A stretch of 64,000 bases of DNA from NCBI RefSeq assembly GCF_016127315.1, contig NZ_CP065997.1:4278001-4342000 (forward strand), in the 5' to 3' direction. Positions 9,008 to 15,704 of this stretch are shown here, one piece after another (position 1 is the first letter of the stretch; each line of letters starts with the position of its first letter). The position numbers and the translations under genes were made by a program. The notes under the pieces are model-generated. The model was given only the letters and a program-made list of their open reading frames with translations. It had not been told where the DNA came from and did no database searches. The stretch is from Achromobacter deleyi. Its GTDB lineage: Bacteria; Pseudomonadota; Gammaproteobacteria; Burkholderiales; Burkholderiaceae_B.

Positions 9008-9735
9008 TGGCGGACTTTGGGCAGAGAATACGGAACGGCATAAACGAAGTGCAGATCGACAGCACGTTTAAAAATCTGGCACTTCGGATGAAAGGGACTG
9101 CTGTAGCGTCGTCGCCATGGTTCCACGTCAATTACCGGCAGGTCATCGTTTCGCTCCCGGCAAGTAGCGGCATGATTGCTTACCGTGCGAACGGACCTTG
9201 CTGCATCTATGGCATGGACACGAGCGGCGGCACATTGAAGGTGGCCTTTCTGACCTACAAGCCATCTTCCGCCACGCCAGACATTACGGTGAACTGGTAT
9301 CTCTTTGATGAACCAGGCTTGGTTCCCGTTGCGCCTGACTATGGCCGGAGGGTGCGTAATTCGAGCGGGGTGGTGACCTACGACTCTCGTCTGCCCTACA
9401 TGAAGTTCAATGCGTTTCTTGTTGGCACAGACAAAGACCTGCCATCCACGTCGTCGGGCTTGTCTCCGAACTTCACATATTGGGCTTATCCGGGGATTCT
9501 CCCGGCTATTGTTCAAGGGAATCTTGTCAACAGCCAAACAGAGGTGCCTGTGGGGGTCGGGCCTAACACACCCTGGATGCAGTTTCGATTCTGGCAAATG
9601 ATGGTGCAAAACGGTCCGATGATTGGGTCGACTATCTGCGTGGAGGACTACGGGCCCAGCTCGACCCCCTCGGGATGGTTAGACGTAAGGAGGCAGAAAT
9701 TCAGTATGTCGATCGTTGATGTTTCTGATCTTTGA
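9007..9735 (+). CDS. Phage structural protein of unknown function
   Basis: 242 residues; ATG 9007 overlaps the preceding stop (TAATG). It is aromatic-rich and beta-rich with no signal peptide. Motifs such as W-F-H-V-N-Y-R-Q-V-I-V and W-M-Q-F-R-F-W-Q-M-M do not identify a family. It is the last gene before a strong terminator, so it closes the tail transcript. A tail-tip accessory or decoration role is plausible by position only. Confidence 0.6.
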   Translation: MADFGQRIRNGINEVQIDSTFKNLALRMKGTAVASSPWFHVNYRQVIVSLPASSGMIAYRANGPCCIYGMDTSGGTLKVAFLTYKPSSATPDITVNWYLFDEPGLVPVAPDYGRRVRNSSGVVTYDSRLPYMKFNAFLVGTDKDLPSTSSGLSPNFTYWAYPGILPAIVQGNLVNSQTEVPVGVGPNTPWMQFRFWQMMVQNGPMIGSTICVEDYGPSSTPSGWLDVRRQKFSMSIVDVSDL

Positions 9736-9763
9736 AAACTAGTAAGACGGCCTTAAATCTTCT

Positions 9764-9785
9764 CCCGCTTCGGCGGGTTTTTTTT
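9764..9785 (+). terminator. Intrinsic terminator after the tail genes
   Basis: A 5-bp GC stem (9764-9768 with 9773-9777) capped by a TTCG tetraloop is followed by eight T residues. It separates the tail genes from the lysis cassette. Confidence 0.8.
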
Positions 9786-9808
9786 CGTCCACACAACGGG
9801 AGGCAGCA

Positions 9809-10315
9809 ATGCAAACCCATCAGAGGAGTATTCGAATGGAACCGAGTTCCACGGGATTGGGTGGCTGGGCCGCCCTTAAGGGGCTGGAGGGGTTGGGTGG
9901 GTATGCCGCGGTGAAAGTCGCGATGGCCTACGGCGTGCCGGCGGCGGTTGCCGCGATTCTGGGGTTGCTAATCATGCCCCCGCGCACCGCGCGTGAATTT
10001 ACGGTGCGGACCATCTGCACGGTCGCCTGCTCGTTCATGTTCGGGCCGGCGCTCGCGGGGGCGGTCATCGCCTGGAAGCCTGGCCTGATGGAGGCCATGA
10101 CGTGGCTGGCGCAGCACGGTGCCGGCAGCGACGACGCGCTGCTGGCGAAGTTCTACGTTCTGGGGCCGAGCATGCTGATTGCCGGTCTGCCGGCGTGGTG
10201 GGTGCTGGGCGCCTATATGCGCTGGATGGCCAGCATGCGGCAAAAGGGGCTACTGGAATGGCTGGTTGAAGTTCGCGCCAAGCTGTTGGGCCTGCGGTCG
10301 GGCGGGGAGGGCTGA
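9809..10315 (+). CDS. Putative holin (three membrane segments, two possible starts)
   Basis: 168 residues from ATG 9809. Hydrophobic segments fall near residues 36-54, 66-88 and 115-138, followed by a basic C-terminal tail, the layout of a class I holin. It directly precedes an endolysin-like gene and an Rz/Rz1 pair, which supports a holin role. A second ATG at 9836 has its own GAGGAG site seven bases upstream, while 9809 has GGGAGG five bases upstream; the longer form adds nine residues including two arginines. No family match is claimed; the call rests on topology and position. Confidence 0.65.
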   Translation: MQTHQRSIRMEPSSTGLGGWAALKGLEGLGGYAAVKVAMAYGVPAAVAAILGLLIMPPRTAREFTVRTICTVACSFMFGPALAGAVIAWKPGLMEAMTWLAQHGAGSDDALLAKFYVLGPSMLIAGLPAWWVLGAYMRWMASMRQKGLLEWLVEVRAKLLGLRSGGEG

Positions 10316-10317
10316 CC

Positions 10318-10866
10318 ATGAATCTTCAGACGATCAACGATAACGCGATCACTCCGGCGCTGGCGCTGCTGCCGGCGCGCATGGACACGGCGGCCGCGCG
10401 CGTGATGCTGCTGGCCATCGGCCTGCAGGAAAGCCGGTTTCTCGACCGGCGGCAGCTTGTTGGCAGTCCGCCGCGGCCGACCGGCCCGGCCAAGAGCTTC
10501 TGGCAGGCGGAGCAGGGCGGCGGCATGGTCAGCGGCGTTCGGACTCACGCGGCGACCCGCGACCTGGCGGCGCAACTGTATCGCGCCCGGGGGGTGGCGG
10601 CCGACAACGCCGCAATCTGGAACGCCATCGAGCAGGACGATGTGCTGGCGGCCGGCCTGGCTCGCTTGCTGCTTTGGAGCGATCCGGGGCGGATGCCGGA
10701 CATTGGCGATGAAGAGGGCGCATGGTTGCTGTACCTGCGCACCTGGCGCCCTGGCGCCTACAGCCGGGGTACGCCCGAGGTGCGGGCAGCCCTGCGGAAG
10801 AAGTGGGCCAGCAACCACACGCAGGCCTACATCGAGATAGGGGGGCGAAATGCGAACGTGGCTTGA
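10318..10866 (+). CDS. Putative phage endolysin, lysozyme/transglycosylase-like
   Basis: 182 residues following the holin by two bases. The segment L-L-A-I-G-L-Q-E-S-R-F (residues 31-41) resembles the catalytic glutamate motif of lysozyme-like lytic transglycosylases (Glu38), followed by G-P-A-K-S-F-W-Q-A-E near residue 55. There is no signal peptide, consistent with holin-dependent release. The end overlaps Rz. The family assignment is an inference from this motif and the lysis-cassette position; many such phage proteins are annotated only as hypothetical. Confidence 0.65.
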   Translation: MNLQTINDNAITPALALLPARMDTAAARVMLLAIGLQESRFLDRRQLVGSPPRPTGPAKSFWQAEQGGGMVSGVRTHAATRDLAAQLYRARGVAADNAAIWNAIEQDDVLAAGLARLLLWSDPGRMPDIGDEEGAWLLYLRTWRPGAYSRGTPEVRAALRKKWASNHTQAYIEIGGRNANVA

Positions 10867-11116
10867 ACGCATGCAAGGCTGGCTGCTGTTTGCGGGAATC
10901 TTCCTGGGCACGCTGGCGGGCGTGTTCTACCGGGGGCGCGCCACCGGGCGGCAGGCGGAGCGCCACGAGCGCGCCGAGCAAATCAACGAACAGGCGGCGA
11001 AGGCCCGCCAGGAGGTGCGTGATGTACAGGACGACGTGGCCCGCAAAGATGATGACGCTGTCATTGCTGAGCTTAAGTCTGACTGGGTGCGTGGCCCCGG
11101 CTCGCGTAGGGATTGA
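10850..11116 (+). CDS. Putative i-spanin (Rz-like)
   Basis: 88 residues starting within the end of the endolysin gene. One N-terminal membrane segment (W-L-L-F-A-G-I-F-L-G-T-L-A-G, residues 11-24) is followed by a charged helical region rich in E, R and Q, the classic layout of an inner-membrane spanin subunit. Its 3' part overlaps a lipoprotein gene in another frame, as Rz/Rz1 pairs do. Spanins disrupt the outer membrane at the last step of lysis. Confidence 0.78.
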   Translation: MRTWLERMQGWLLFAGIFLGTLAGVFYRGRATGRQAERHERAEQINEQAAKARQEVRDVQDDVARKDDDAVIAELKSDWVRGPGSRRD

Positions 11117-11246
11117 GTATTGCGAGCATGCGCGGCCGATCTACTTTGATTCGGAGGCGCAGGTAGAGCAGACGCCGCGGCCGGTCGCCCGCCAGATATT
11201 GGACCGCAATGCCACCTGGCGGCGTCTGTGTTCGACAGTGAAGTAA
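11022..11246 (+). CDS. Putative o-spanin (Rz1-like lipoprotein), overlapping frame
   Basis: 74 residues from ATG 11022, with GGAGG six bases upstream, starting inside Rz in a different frame and extending 130 bases past it. The N-terminus is a lipoprotein signal (M-M-T-L-S-L-L-S-L-S-L-T-G-C) with Cys23 as the predicted lipidated residue. The mature part has several prolines and charged residues. The frame is open much further upstream, but that part lies antiphase over the endolysin and is not expected to be translated. Confidence 0.75.
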   Translation: MYRTTWPAKMMTLSLLSLSLTGCVAPARVGIEYCEHARPIYFDSEAQVEQTPRPVARQILDRNATWRRLCSTVK

Positions 11247-11251
11247 TTAGG

Positions 11252-11611
11252 TCATCGTGGAGGGGCGCAGCGTTTCACGCTGGCGCGGAATTCTGCCTCT
11301 GGCATGGCCCAGAGCGTCCGGCCGTATGTGTGGATAGCGATGCTAGATCCGCTACTGTCCTTCGAGGCGGCGGCTAGATAAACCATGTCGCTCGACGTGC
11401 CGATCATGAATTCGGCCGCGCCCGATTCGGGGTAAGTGGTGATCTCGAGCATGTCTGTTGGCAAATCGCGCATGCAGCGCGTCACCGTATCCACGGATGC
11501 CTGGCTGAAGTAGGTTTCACCCGGCGTGGCTCGCAATTGAACAAGGCTCTTTGAGGGCGCGCATCCGCTCGCCGCCATCGCGCAAGCCAAGATAACGAAT
11601 ATACGAAGCAC
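11252..11611 (-). CDS. Small lipoprotein of unknown function (prophage cargo)
   Basis: 119 residues from GTG 11611, chosen because GGGAG lies seven bases upstream and because it gives a compact lipoprotein signal (residues 1-17, ending A-A-S-G-C). A start 13 codons earlier is possible. The mature domain has two further cysteines (in V-T-R-C-M-R-D and V-K-R-C-A-P) that could pair. It runs against the lysis genes. No family is recognised. Lipoproteins at this site in prophages sometimes block superinfection, but nothing in the sequence proves that. Confidence 0.65.
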   Translation of the reverse strand: MLRIFVILACAMAASGCAPSKSLVQLRATPGETYFSQASVDTVTRCMRDLPTDMLEITTYPESGAAEFMIGTSSDMVYLAAASKDSSGSSIAIHTYGRTLWAMPEAEFRASVKRCAPPR

Positions 11612-11666
11612 GCTGGGTCTCCCAAAAGCATTGTTGCGACCTTTTAACACACGGGGCTCGCCGACC

Positions 11667-11987
11667 CTATTCAGAACTCGATACCCACTGCATCCACCAC
11701 CCCTGGTAGTAGCGCACGCCGGCGATCTCCTCGAAGCCGACCACCATCATGCCGCGGTCAGACCCGAAGGTGAGTAGCTGGGGTTCGAGCAGATCGGGGA
11801 TAGCACTGGGCACCGTCGCGCCGAATTTTGCTAGGGCATCCATCGTCATGCGAGGGACATGGCGATTTAGGCCCTGGTGGAGCATGGAATACATCCGGAC
11901 CGTGCCCACCACGGGCTGGCCTGGATCGTTGTCGCGGCGGCGTTCGCCAAGGTGATGCGTCCGGAGGACGGTGCACTGGAGTCGCAC
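11667..11987 (-). CDS. Unknown protein under a LexA-box promoter
   Basis: 106 residues if started at GTG 11987; no convincing ribosome site precedes it, and ATG 11894 would give a 75-residue form. Content: a basic N-terminus, then aromatic C-terminal part (R-Y-Y-Q-G-W-W-M-Q-W-V). No family is recognised. A leftward promoter (TTTACA, 16 bases, TATTTT) just upstream has a perfect LexA box as its spacer, so expression is expected only after DNA damage. With that promoter the leader would be very short if GTG 11987 is used. Confidence 0.5.
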   Translation of the reverse strand: MRLQCTVLRTHHLGERRRDNDPGQPVVGTVRMYSMLHQGLNRHVPRMTMDALAKFGATVPSAIPDLLEPQLLTFGSDRGMMVVGFEEIAGVRYYQGWWMQWVSSSE

Positions 11988-11999
11988 GGTCTTGCTCTA

Positions 12000-12039
12000 A
12001 AAATACTGTATGGACATACAGTGTAAACAGTCCTAGAAT
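12000..12039. promoter_or_regulatory. Divergent promoters around a perfect LexA (SOS) box
   Basis: CTGT at 12006-12009 and ACAG at 12018-12021, separated by eight bases, match the LexA box exactly. Leftward: TTTACA (12027-12022) and TATTTT (12005-12000) with the box as the whole spacer. Rightward: TGGACA (12011-12016) and TAGAAT (12034-12039) with 17-base spacing, the -35 inside the box. One LexA dimer would cover both. Confidence 0.8.
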
Positions 12040-12081
12040 TCGCGCAATTCGGCCCCGATTTCGGCCGAAAGGGGACGGAAC

Positions 12082-12270
12082 ATGGCGGACACGACGGACT
12101 GGCAGCAGCGGGACGAGTACTACTGGGCGGGGCCTGGCGGGTGGACGATCTGCAAGGTGTTCGCGCAGAACCGCTGGCAGTTCGAGGTCTGGGCAGCGAA
12201 CGGCACGCGCCACGGCATGGAGCCGTCACTTGCTGCCGCCATCACGCTCTACGACAAGGTGAAGGGCTGA
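12082..12270 (+). CDS. Small SOS-linked protein of unknown function
   Basis: 62 residues from ATG 12082, with AAGGGGA upstream. The protein is rich in tryptophan and tyrosine (Y-Y-W-A-G-P-G-G-W near residue 13; W-Q-F-E-V-W-A-A-N-G near residue 32), suggesting a small beta-sheet domain that might bind a substrate or protein. It lies about 40 bases downstream of the rightward promoter overlapped by the LexA box, so it is probably SOS-induced. It converges on the SRAP gene three bases further on. No family is recognised. Confidence 0.6.
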   Translation: MADTTDWQQRDEYYWAGPGGWTICKVFAQNRWQFEVWAANGTRHGMEPSLAAAITLYDKVKG

Positions 12271-12273
12271 GGC

Positions 12274-12957
12274 CTACTTCGCCGCCGGTGTCGCGACCAG
12301 CTTGTCGGCCGGGAAGGGCACCAGGAAATCCCGTGTCGCATCCGACGGCGCGTTGAGCCATTCGCTGTAGGCGCCCTCGGGCAGGATCACGACCATACGT
12401 TTTTCCTTGCCGGCCTGGTGGTAGTCCTGGAACATTGGATGCTCGTCCGCATTGATGGTGAGCATGGTGTAGCTCTCCTGCAGCTGGCCGGCGGCGTCGC
12501 GCCAGCGGTCCCACAGGCCGGCAATGCCCAGCGGCGCGCCGTCGGCCCGGGTGAACCGGGTAGCAACCGAGGTCTTGCTGCGGCCTTCATCGACCGGCCG
12601 CCAATCGGGTTCAAAGATCGCATCGGCCGGAATGATGCAGTGCTGCGCGCGGCGCCAGGCGTTGCCGAAGGTGTAGGAGTTGGCCGCCGTCTCGCTGCGT
12701 GCGTTGACCGTCGACAGCTTGCCGGCCTTGTCCAGACCGTCCGCCTTGGTCATGGCGCTGATCAGGCCCCAACGACCCACGACCGCCTCACGCTCGGGCA
12801 CCGCTTCGTCGCCGGCGTCATGCTCGACCGGCCGCCGGATGAAGATGCCGGGGTAGCGCGGCCACATGTCGTATTTGCCGCCGGCCGGCTTGTTGGGCGC
12901 GCCGAACTTCTTGAGCAGCAGCTCGGCGTCCTTCAGGGTCTGGTAGTGGCTGCACAT
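12274..12957 (-). CDS. SOS response-associated peptidase family protein (SRAP, YedK/HMCES-like)
   Basis: 227 residues. SRAP proteins crosslink to abasic sites in single-stranded DNA through Cys2 and shield them from breakage. Here the protein begins M-C-S-H-Y, giving Cys2 after methionine removal; other active-site elements are visible: N-A-R-S-E-T near residue 85, the glutamate in A-I-F-E-P-D-W near residue 115, and the histidine of A-D-E-H-P-M-F near residue 173. The length matches the family. A TATACT -10-like element lies at 12986-12981 on this strand. The gene sits beside a LexA-controlled pair in the prophage cargo. Confidence 0.93.
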   Translation of the reverse strand: MCSHYQTLKDAELLLKKFGAPNKPAGGKYDMWPRYPGIFIRRPVEHDAGDEAVPEREAVVGRWGLISAMTKADGLDKAGKLSTVNARSETAANSYTFGNAWRRAQHCIIPADAIFEPDWRPVDEGRSKTSVATRFTRADGAPLGIAGLWDRWRDAAGQLQESYTMLTINADEHPMFQDYHQAGKEKRMVVILPEGAYSEWLNAPSDATRDFLVPFPADKLVATPAAK

Positions 12958-12989
12958 GACACCCTCCCATGGGAAGGGTCAGTATAGGG

Positions 12990-13145
12990 TCAGTCGTCCG
13001 TGTCCGGCGCCTGCAACCTGGCCGCGCGTTGTCGTTCGACCTCGGCTATGAAGGCGGCTGTCAATGCCTCGACCATCGCCTTGTCGTCGGCGGGGAGCGC
13101 TGCCCACACTTCGGGCGTCAAGGTGTCGTAGGGCCATGTGTGCAT
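12990..13145 (-). CDS. Small acidic protein at the prophage right end
   Basis: 51 residues from ATG 13145. The open frame continues upstream to 13364, but that would cross a minus-strand terminator and the tRNA attachment fragment, so the shorter form is preferred; its ribosome site is weak. The sequence is helical (L-T-P-E-V-W-A-A-L-P-A-D-D-K-A-M near residue 8) with an acidic end. No family is recognised. It may be carried as cargo next to attR. Confidence 0.4.
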   Translation of the reverse strand: MHTWPYDTLTPEVWAALPADDKAMVEALTAAFIAEVERQRAARLQAPDTDD

Positions 13146-13217
13146 GGGCAACAGTCTATGGCTGCGTTCTTGGCCAGAGGGGCGATAATTGAATTCCCAG
13201 ACCGTTTCACCCAACGC

Positions 13218-13250
13218 AAAAAGGGCGAGACGGCTTTCGCCGTCCCGCCC
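13218..13250 (-). terminator. Leftward intrinsic terminator at the prophage right end
   Basis: On the minus strand a 12-bp stem with one mismatch (13250-13239 with 13234-13223, GAAA loop) is followed by five T residues (13222-13218). It would stop transcripts coming leftward from the host side before they enter the prophage cargo. Confidence 0.75.
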
Positions 13251-13307
13251 GAATGACAGCTTACGGACAACATAAGTCCGGGAAGCCGCATAAACATTGG
13301 CTTGAGT

Positions 13308-13335
13308 AGGGGTTCGAGTCCCCTCCTTCGCACCA
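13308..13335 (+). other. attR: tRNA 3'-end fragment (probably tRNA-Leu)
   Basis: The 28 bases fold as a T arm (13308-13312 with 13320-13324 around TTCGAGT), a 7-base acceptor strand CCTTCGC, a discriminator A and CCA. The matching 5' acceptor would be GCGAAGG, as in tRNA-Leu. The 5' part of a tRNA is absent upstream, so this is the displaced end left by integration; the intact gene should lie at the other end of the prophage, outside the window. Confidence 0.8.
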
Positions 13336-13381
13336 ACCCTATTCGGGTAGTGATCTGGCGGCATGCCGACACTGTCCCAAG

Positions 13382-13416
13382 ACCCCGAGACACCCTTGTG
13401 TCTCGGGGTTTTTTTA
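13382..13416 (+). terminator. Terminator, probably of the original tRNA gene
   Basis: A perfect 12-bp stem (13382-13393 with 13398-13409, loop CCTT) and a T run to 13416. It lies 47 bases past the tRNA 3' end and reads in the same direction, so it is likely the host tRNA terminator separated from its gene by the prophage. Confidence 0.8.
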
Positions 13417-13661
13417 TTTTGCGCTTCTTGGAATGTCCTTATTAATCAAATGGTTGATTGGGAGAATGGCTGATCAAGCGAATGGGTTGAATGCCGCCGG
13501 AGAGCGGCGACCGCCATGGGGGACAAGACAGGCGCAAGACAGGGACCCGGATCGGGATGAAAAGGCGGCTCGAAGCCGTGCCCCGGATTAACGCGCCTGT
13601 ACCGCATTTGCCTCGCTTGTTATAAAGAAGCCTGAAGCTTTTCTCGTCGAGCGAGGGTAAA
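13417..13661. other. Intergenic host DNA with no gene seen
   Basis: From attR to the next gene there are about 325 bases. Apart from the terminator at 13382-13416, I see no open frame with a ribosome site and no RNA-like fold. An IR-like ATGGTTGATT stretch near 13450 is too weak to call. Confidence 0.5.
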
Positions 13662-13940
13662 TTGTTGTCGATTCAATCACTTGGCCGCGGCGCATTGATG
13701 TTGTTGCTCGCCGGGCTCGCAGCAGGCTGTTCTTCCTCCTCCCCCCTGAATGTCTGGTCGGCGCCGGCGTCGTCATCCGGCCCCGACTCATCGCGCGTCA
13801 GCCTCGAATGCCGGGTGAGCCGCAGCAGTTGCCTGTATGACGGCAAGTACGAAGTGGGCGAGCGCGATTACGCCGAGGACGAGGCCAAGCGCCTGAACCG
13901 CGCCGAATTGGACCGCTTGCGCCGCGCCGCCGGCAACTGA
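13662..13940 (+). CDS. Small lipoprotein of unknown function
   Basis: 92 residues from TTG 13662 (an alternative TTG is three bases on), with GAGGG upstream. This start gives a proper lipoprotein signal with the lipobox L-A-A-G-C (Cys23); the ATG at 13698 would leave too short a leader. The mature chain is serine-rich at first, has two cysteines (L-E-C-R and S-C-L-Y-D) and a charged C-terminal helix. It faces convergent small envelope genes. Function unknown. Confidence 0.65.
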   Translation: MLSIQSLGRGALMLLLAGLAAGCSSSSPLNVWSAPASSSGPDSSRVSLECRVSRSSCLYDGKYEVGERDYAEDEAKRLNRAELDRLRRAAGN

Positions 13941-13968
13941 CCGTCCGCGATGGCCGGCCCAGCCGGGC

Positions 13969-14550
13969 CTAGCGCGCGGCGCCGTGCAGCCGGATGCGGA
14001 ACGTCGCCTGCGGATCGTTGAATGCGCTGGCGCTGTCGGCGCCGATGTCGATGCGCGCATTGTCGGCGTTGGCGTACGACTTGTTCGAAAAGTGCTTCAC
14101 CACGTCGCGCCCGGCGACGATGTCGGCCAGGTAGATGGCCGGGCTGAAGTCGACCTGCCCGTGGTGCAGGTCGGCGGTCACGCCCACCAGCGCCCAATGA
14201 CATATCCCTTTGCCGTAATAGTCTTCGTCGCGGAAGCGGTCGAGGAGGATTTCAGCGCGGTAGCCACCGCCGGTGGCGGGCTCGAACGACACCGGTACGC
14301 GCTGTTCCGGCACCACCGTGGCGCCGGTGACGGCGGTCAGCGGCACGCAGGCCGGATTCTCGACGCGGTAGTCGGCGTGGCCGTCGACGCGCTCGAAGAG
14401 GCCGGGCGCGCCCTCGACGCGCATGCTCAGGTCCACGCCTTGGCGCGCTTGCGGATTGGGTTGAACGGCCACACTCGCGGCCAGTGCGCAGGCCGGCGCG
14501 AGCAGCGCCGCAATCAGCGGCAGGGCGATCGGGGCGAGGCGGCGCGTCAT
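13969..14550 (-). CDS. Exported protein of unknown function
   Basis: 193 residues from ATG 14550; five bases separate it from the upstream gene's stop, so the two are probably one transcript. A Sec signal peptide (R-R-L-A-P-I-A-L-P-L-I-A-A-L-L-A, cleavage after A-L-A-A near residue 24) is followed by a beta-rich mature domain with two cysteines. Motifs such as C-H-W-A-L-V-G-V-T-A and F-S-N-K-S-Y do not identify a family. A periplasmic location is expected. Longer upstream starts would overlap the neighbour and are rejected. Confidence 0.65.
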   Translation of the reverse strand: MTRRLAPIALPLIAALLAPACALAASVAVQPNPQARQGVDLSMRVEGAPGLFERVDGHADYRVENPACVPLTAVTGATVVPEQRVPVSFEPATGGGYRAEILLDRFRDEDYYGKGICHWALVGVTADLHHGQVDFSPAIYLADIVAGRDVVKHFSNKSYANADNARIDIGADSASAFNDPQATFRIRLHGAAR

Positions 14551-14555
14551 GGCGA

Positions 14556-15137
14556 TCAGCGGGCCGGTTTGGCGGGGGCCAGCGTTTCGTACTGGTCGAT
14601 CTGGCCGACGTCGACCCAGCCGGCCGCGCAATCGCCCTGGTAGTCGCCATCCTTGGTGCGTTCGCAGGCCTGGCCGCGCTTGGCCTGCTTCCAGTCCACC
14701 GGCAGGTCGGCGTTCTTGCACAGCTCGTTGCCACGGCACGCGGGCACGCTGGCGGTGGGCACGGCGATCACGTAGTGGCGCTGTTCCTCGCCCTTGCGCA
14801 CCATGGCGGGAATGCAGACGAACTGGCGGTCCATCACGTGGGCCACCGTCTTGCCTTTGCCGTCGACGCGATCATTCAGGTCGACGCCGCCATCGGCGGC
14901 GATCGAGCCGAACGCGGCGCCTTCGCCGCAATTATCCAGGTACATCACGGTGTAGCCGTCGGCGCTGCATTGCGCGCCGTTGCTGCCGGTGGCGTGGCAC
15001 TCGATCTTCGAGGCGGGCGTCATGCCGGCCAGCCTGGCTTGCGCGGCGGTGACGGAGGGGGCGGGGGCGGCCAGGGCGGCGCCGGCGCAGAGGCTGGCGG
15101 CCAGGGCGGCGAACAGGCGGGGCAGGGAGATCGTCAT
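14556..15137 (-). CDS. Periplasmic cysteine-rich protein of unknown function
   Basis: 193 residues from ATG 15137 (GGAAG eight bases upstream; TTG 15149 is also possible). Signal peptide at residues 1-23 ending A-A-L-A-A. The mature part has eight cysteines, suggesting four disulfides, and a C-terminal region W-K-Q-A-K-R-G-Q-A-C-E-R. It leads directly into the next exported protein, and the pair probably works together. No family is recognised. Confidence 0.65.
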   Translation of the reverse strand: MTISLPRLFAALAASLCAGAALAAPAPSVTAAQARLAGMTPASKIECHATGSNGAQCSADGYTVMYLDNCGEGAAFGSIAADGGVDLNDRVDGKGKTVAHVMDRQFVCIPAMVRKGEEQRHYVIAVPTASVPACRGNELCKNADLPVDWKQAKRGQACERTKDGDYQGDCAAGWVDVGQIDQYETLAPAKPAR

Positions 15138-15180
15138 GAGGGCTTCCAAGGGGGATGGGGGAAGAGGGTGGGGCCGGCGC

Positions 15181-15693
15181 TCACGCGGGGGCGGGAAGGG
15201 TGGCTTGCGGCTTGCCGTAGAACACCCGCGCGCAGACTACGCCGCTGATCAGTCCGGGCACGCCGCCCAGGAACAGCGGAAAGCCCAGTTCGGGCAGGGT
15301 GTTGTCGCGCACCGCGAAGCCCAGCAGAAAAACGAAGGCATAGAGACCGCCCAGCAGCCCCGGCCAGCAATACGAGTGCCATGATACGGCGGCGGGGCGG
15401 CAGGCGCCCGCCACCAGGCCGCACAGCAGCGCGGGCACGCCGCCGTACAGGTACGACCAGGGCACCAGGAAGATCGACGTGAACAGCGTTTCGACGCTGA
15501 TCGTGGAAATGGCGATGAAGAGCGCGAAGACCAGGGTGCCCACCGGAGGCCCCAGGGCCGCGAACAGGGCGGCGCCGGCAGCGGCCGAGCGGGCAATGTC
15601 GCCGCGCGTCTTGCCGGCAGGCCGGCGCACGAGGCGCCACGTCAGCACGCCCAGCGACAAGGCGGCCAGTACACATACGGATAACAGCAGCAC
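15181..15693 (-). CDS. Integral membrane protein of unknown function
   Basis: 170 residues, with about five hydrophobic segments (near residues 1-19, 37-65, 70-96, 108-126 and 134-156) and short charged loops. The start at 15693 gives an immediate membrane segment. No family motif is recognised. It lies in a run of leftward envelope genes and may belong with them, although gaps of 10-45 bases allow separate expression. Confidence 0.55.
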   Translation of the reverse strand: MLLLSVCVLAALSLGVLTWRLVRRPAGKTRGDIARSAAAGAALFAALGPPVGTLVFALFIAISTISVETLFTSIFLVPWSYLYGGVPALLCGLVAGACRPAAVSWHSYCWPGLLGGLYAFVFLLGFAVRDNTLPELGFPLFLGGVPGLISGVVCARVFYGKPQATLPAPA

Positions 15694-15704
15694 AGCGTGG
15701 CTTC

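Noticed and set aside
10722..11021. Upstream 100 codons of the frame containing Rz1
   Set aside because: They overlap the endolysin and Rz out of frame, have no ribosome site and no protein-like pattern; the lipoprotein start at 11022 has a GGAGG site.
12990..13364. 124-residue version of the small protein at the prophage right end
   Set aside because: It would run through a strong minus-strand terminator and the tRNA fragment, and nothing supports the extra N-terminal part. The 51-residue form is listed instead.
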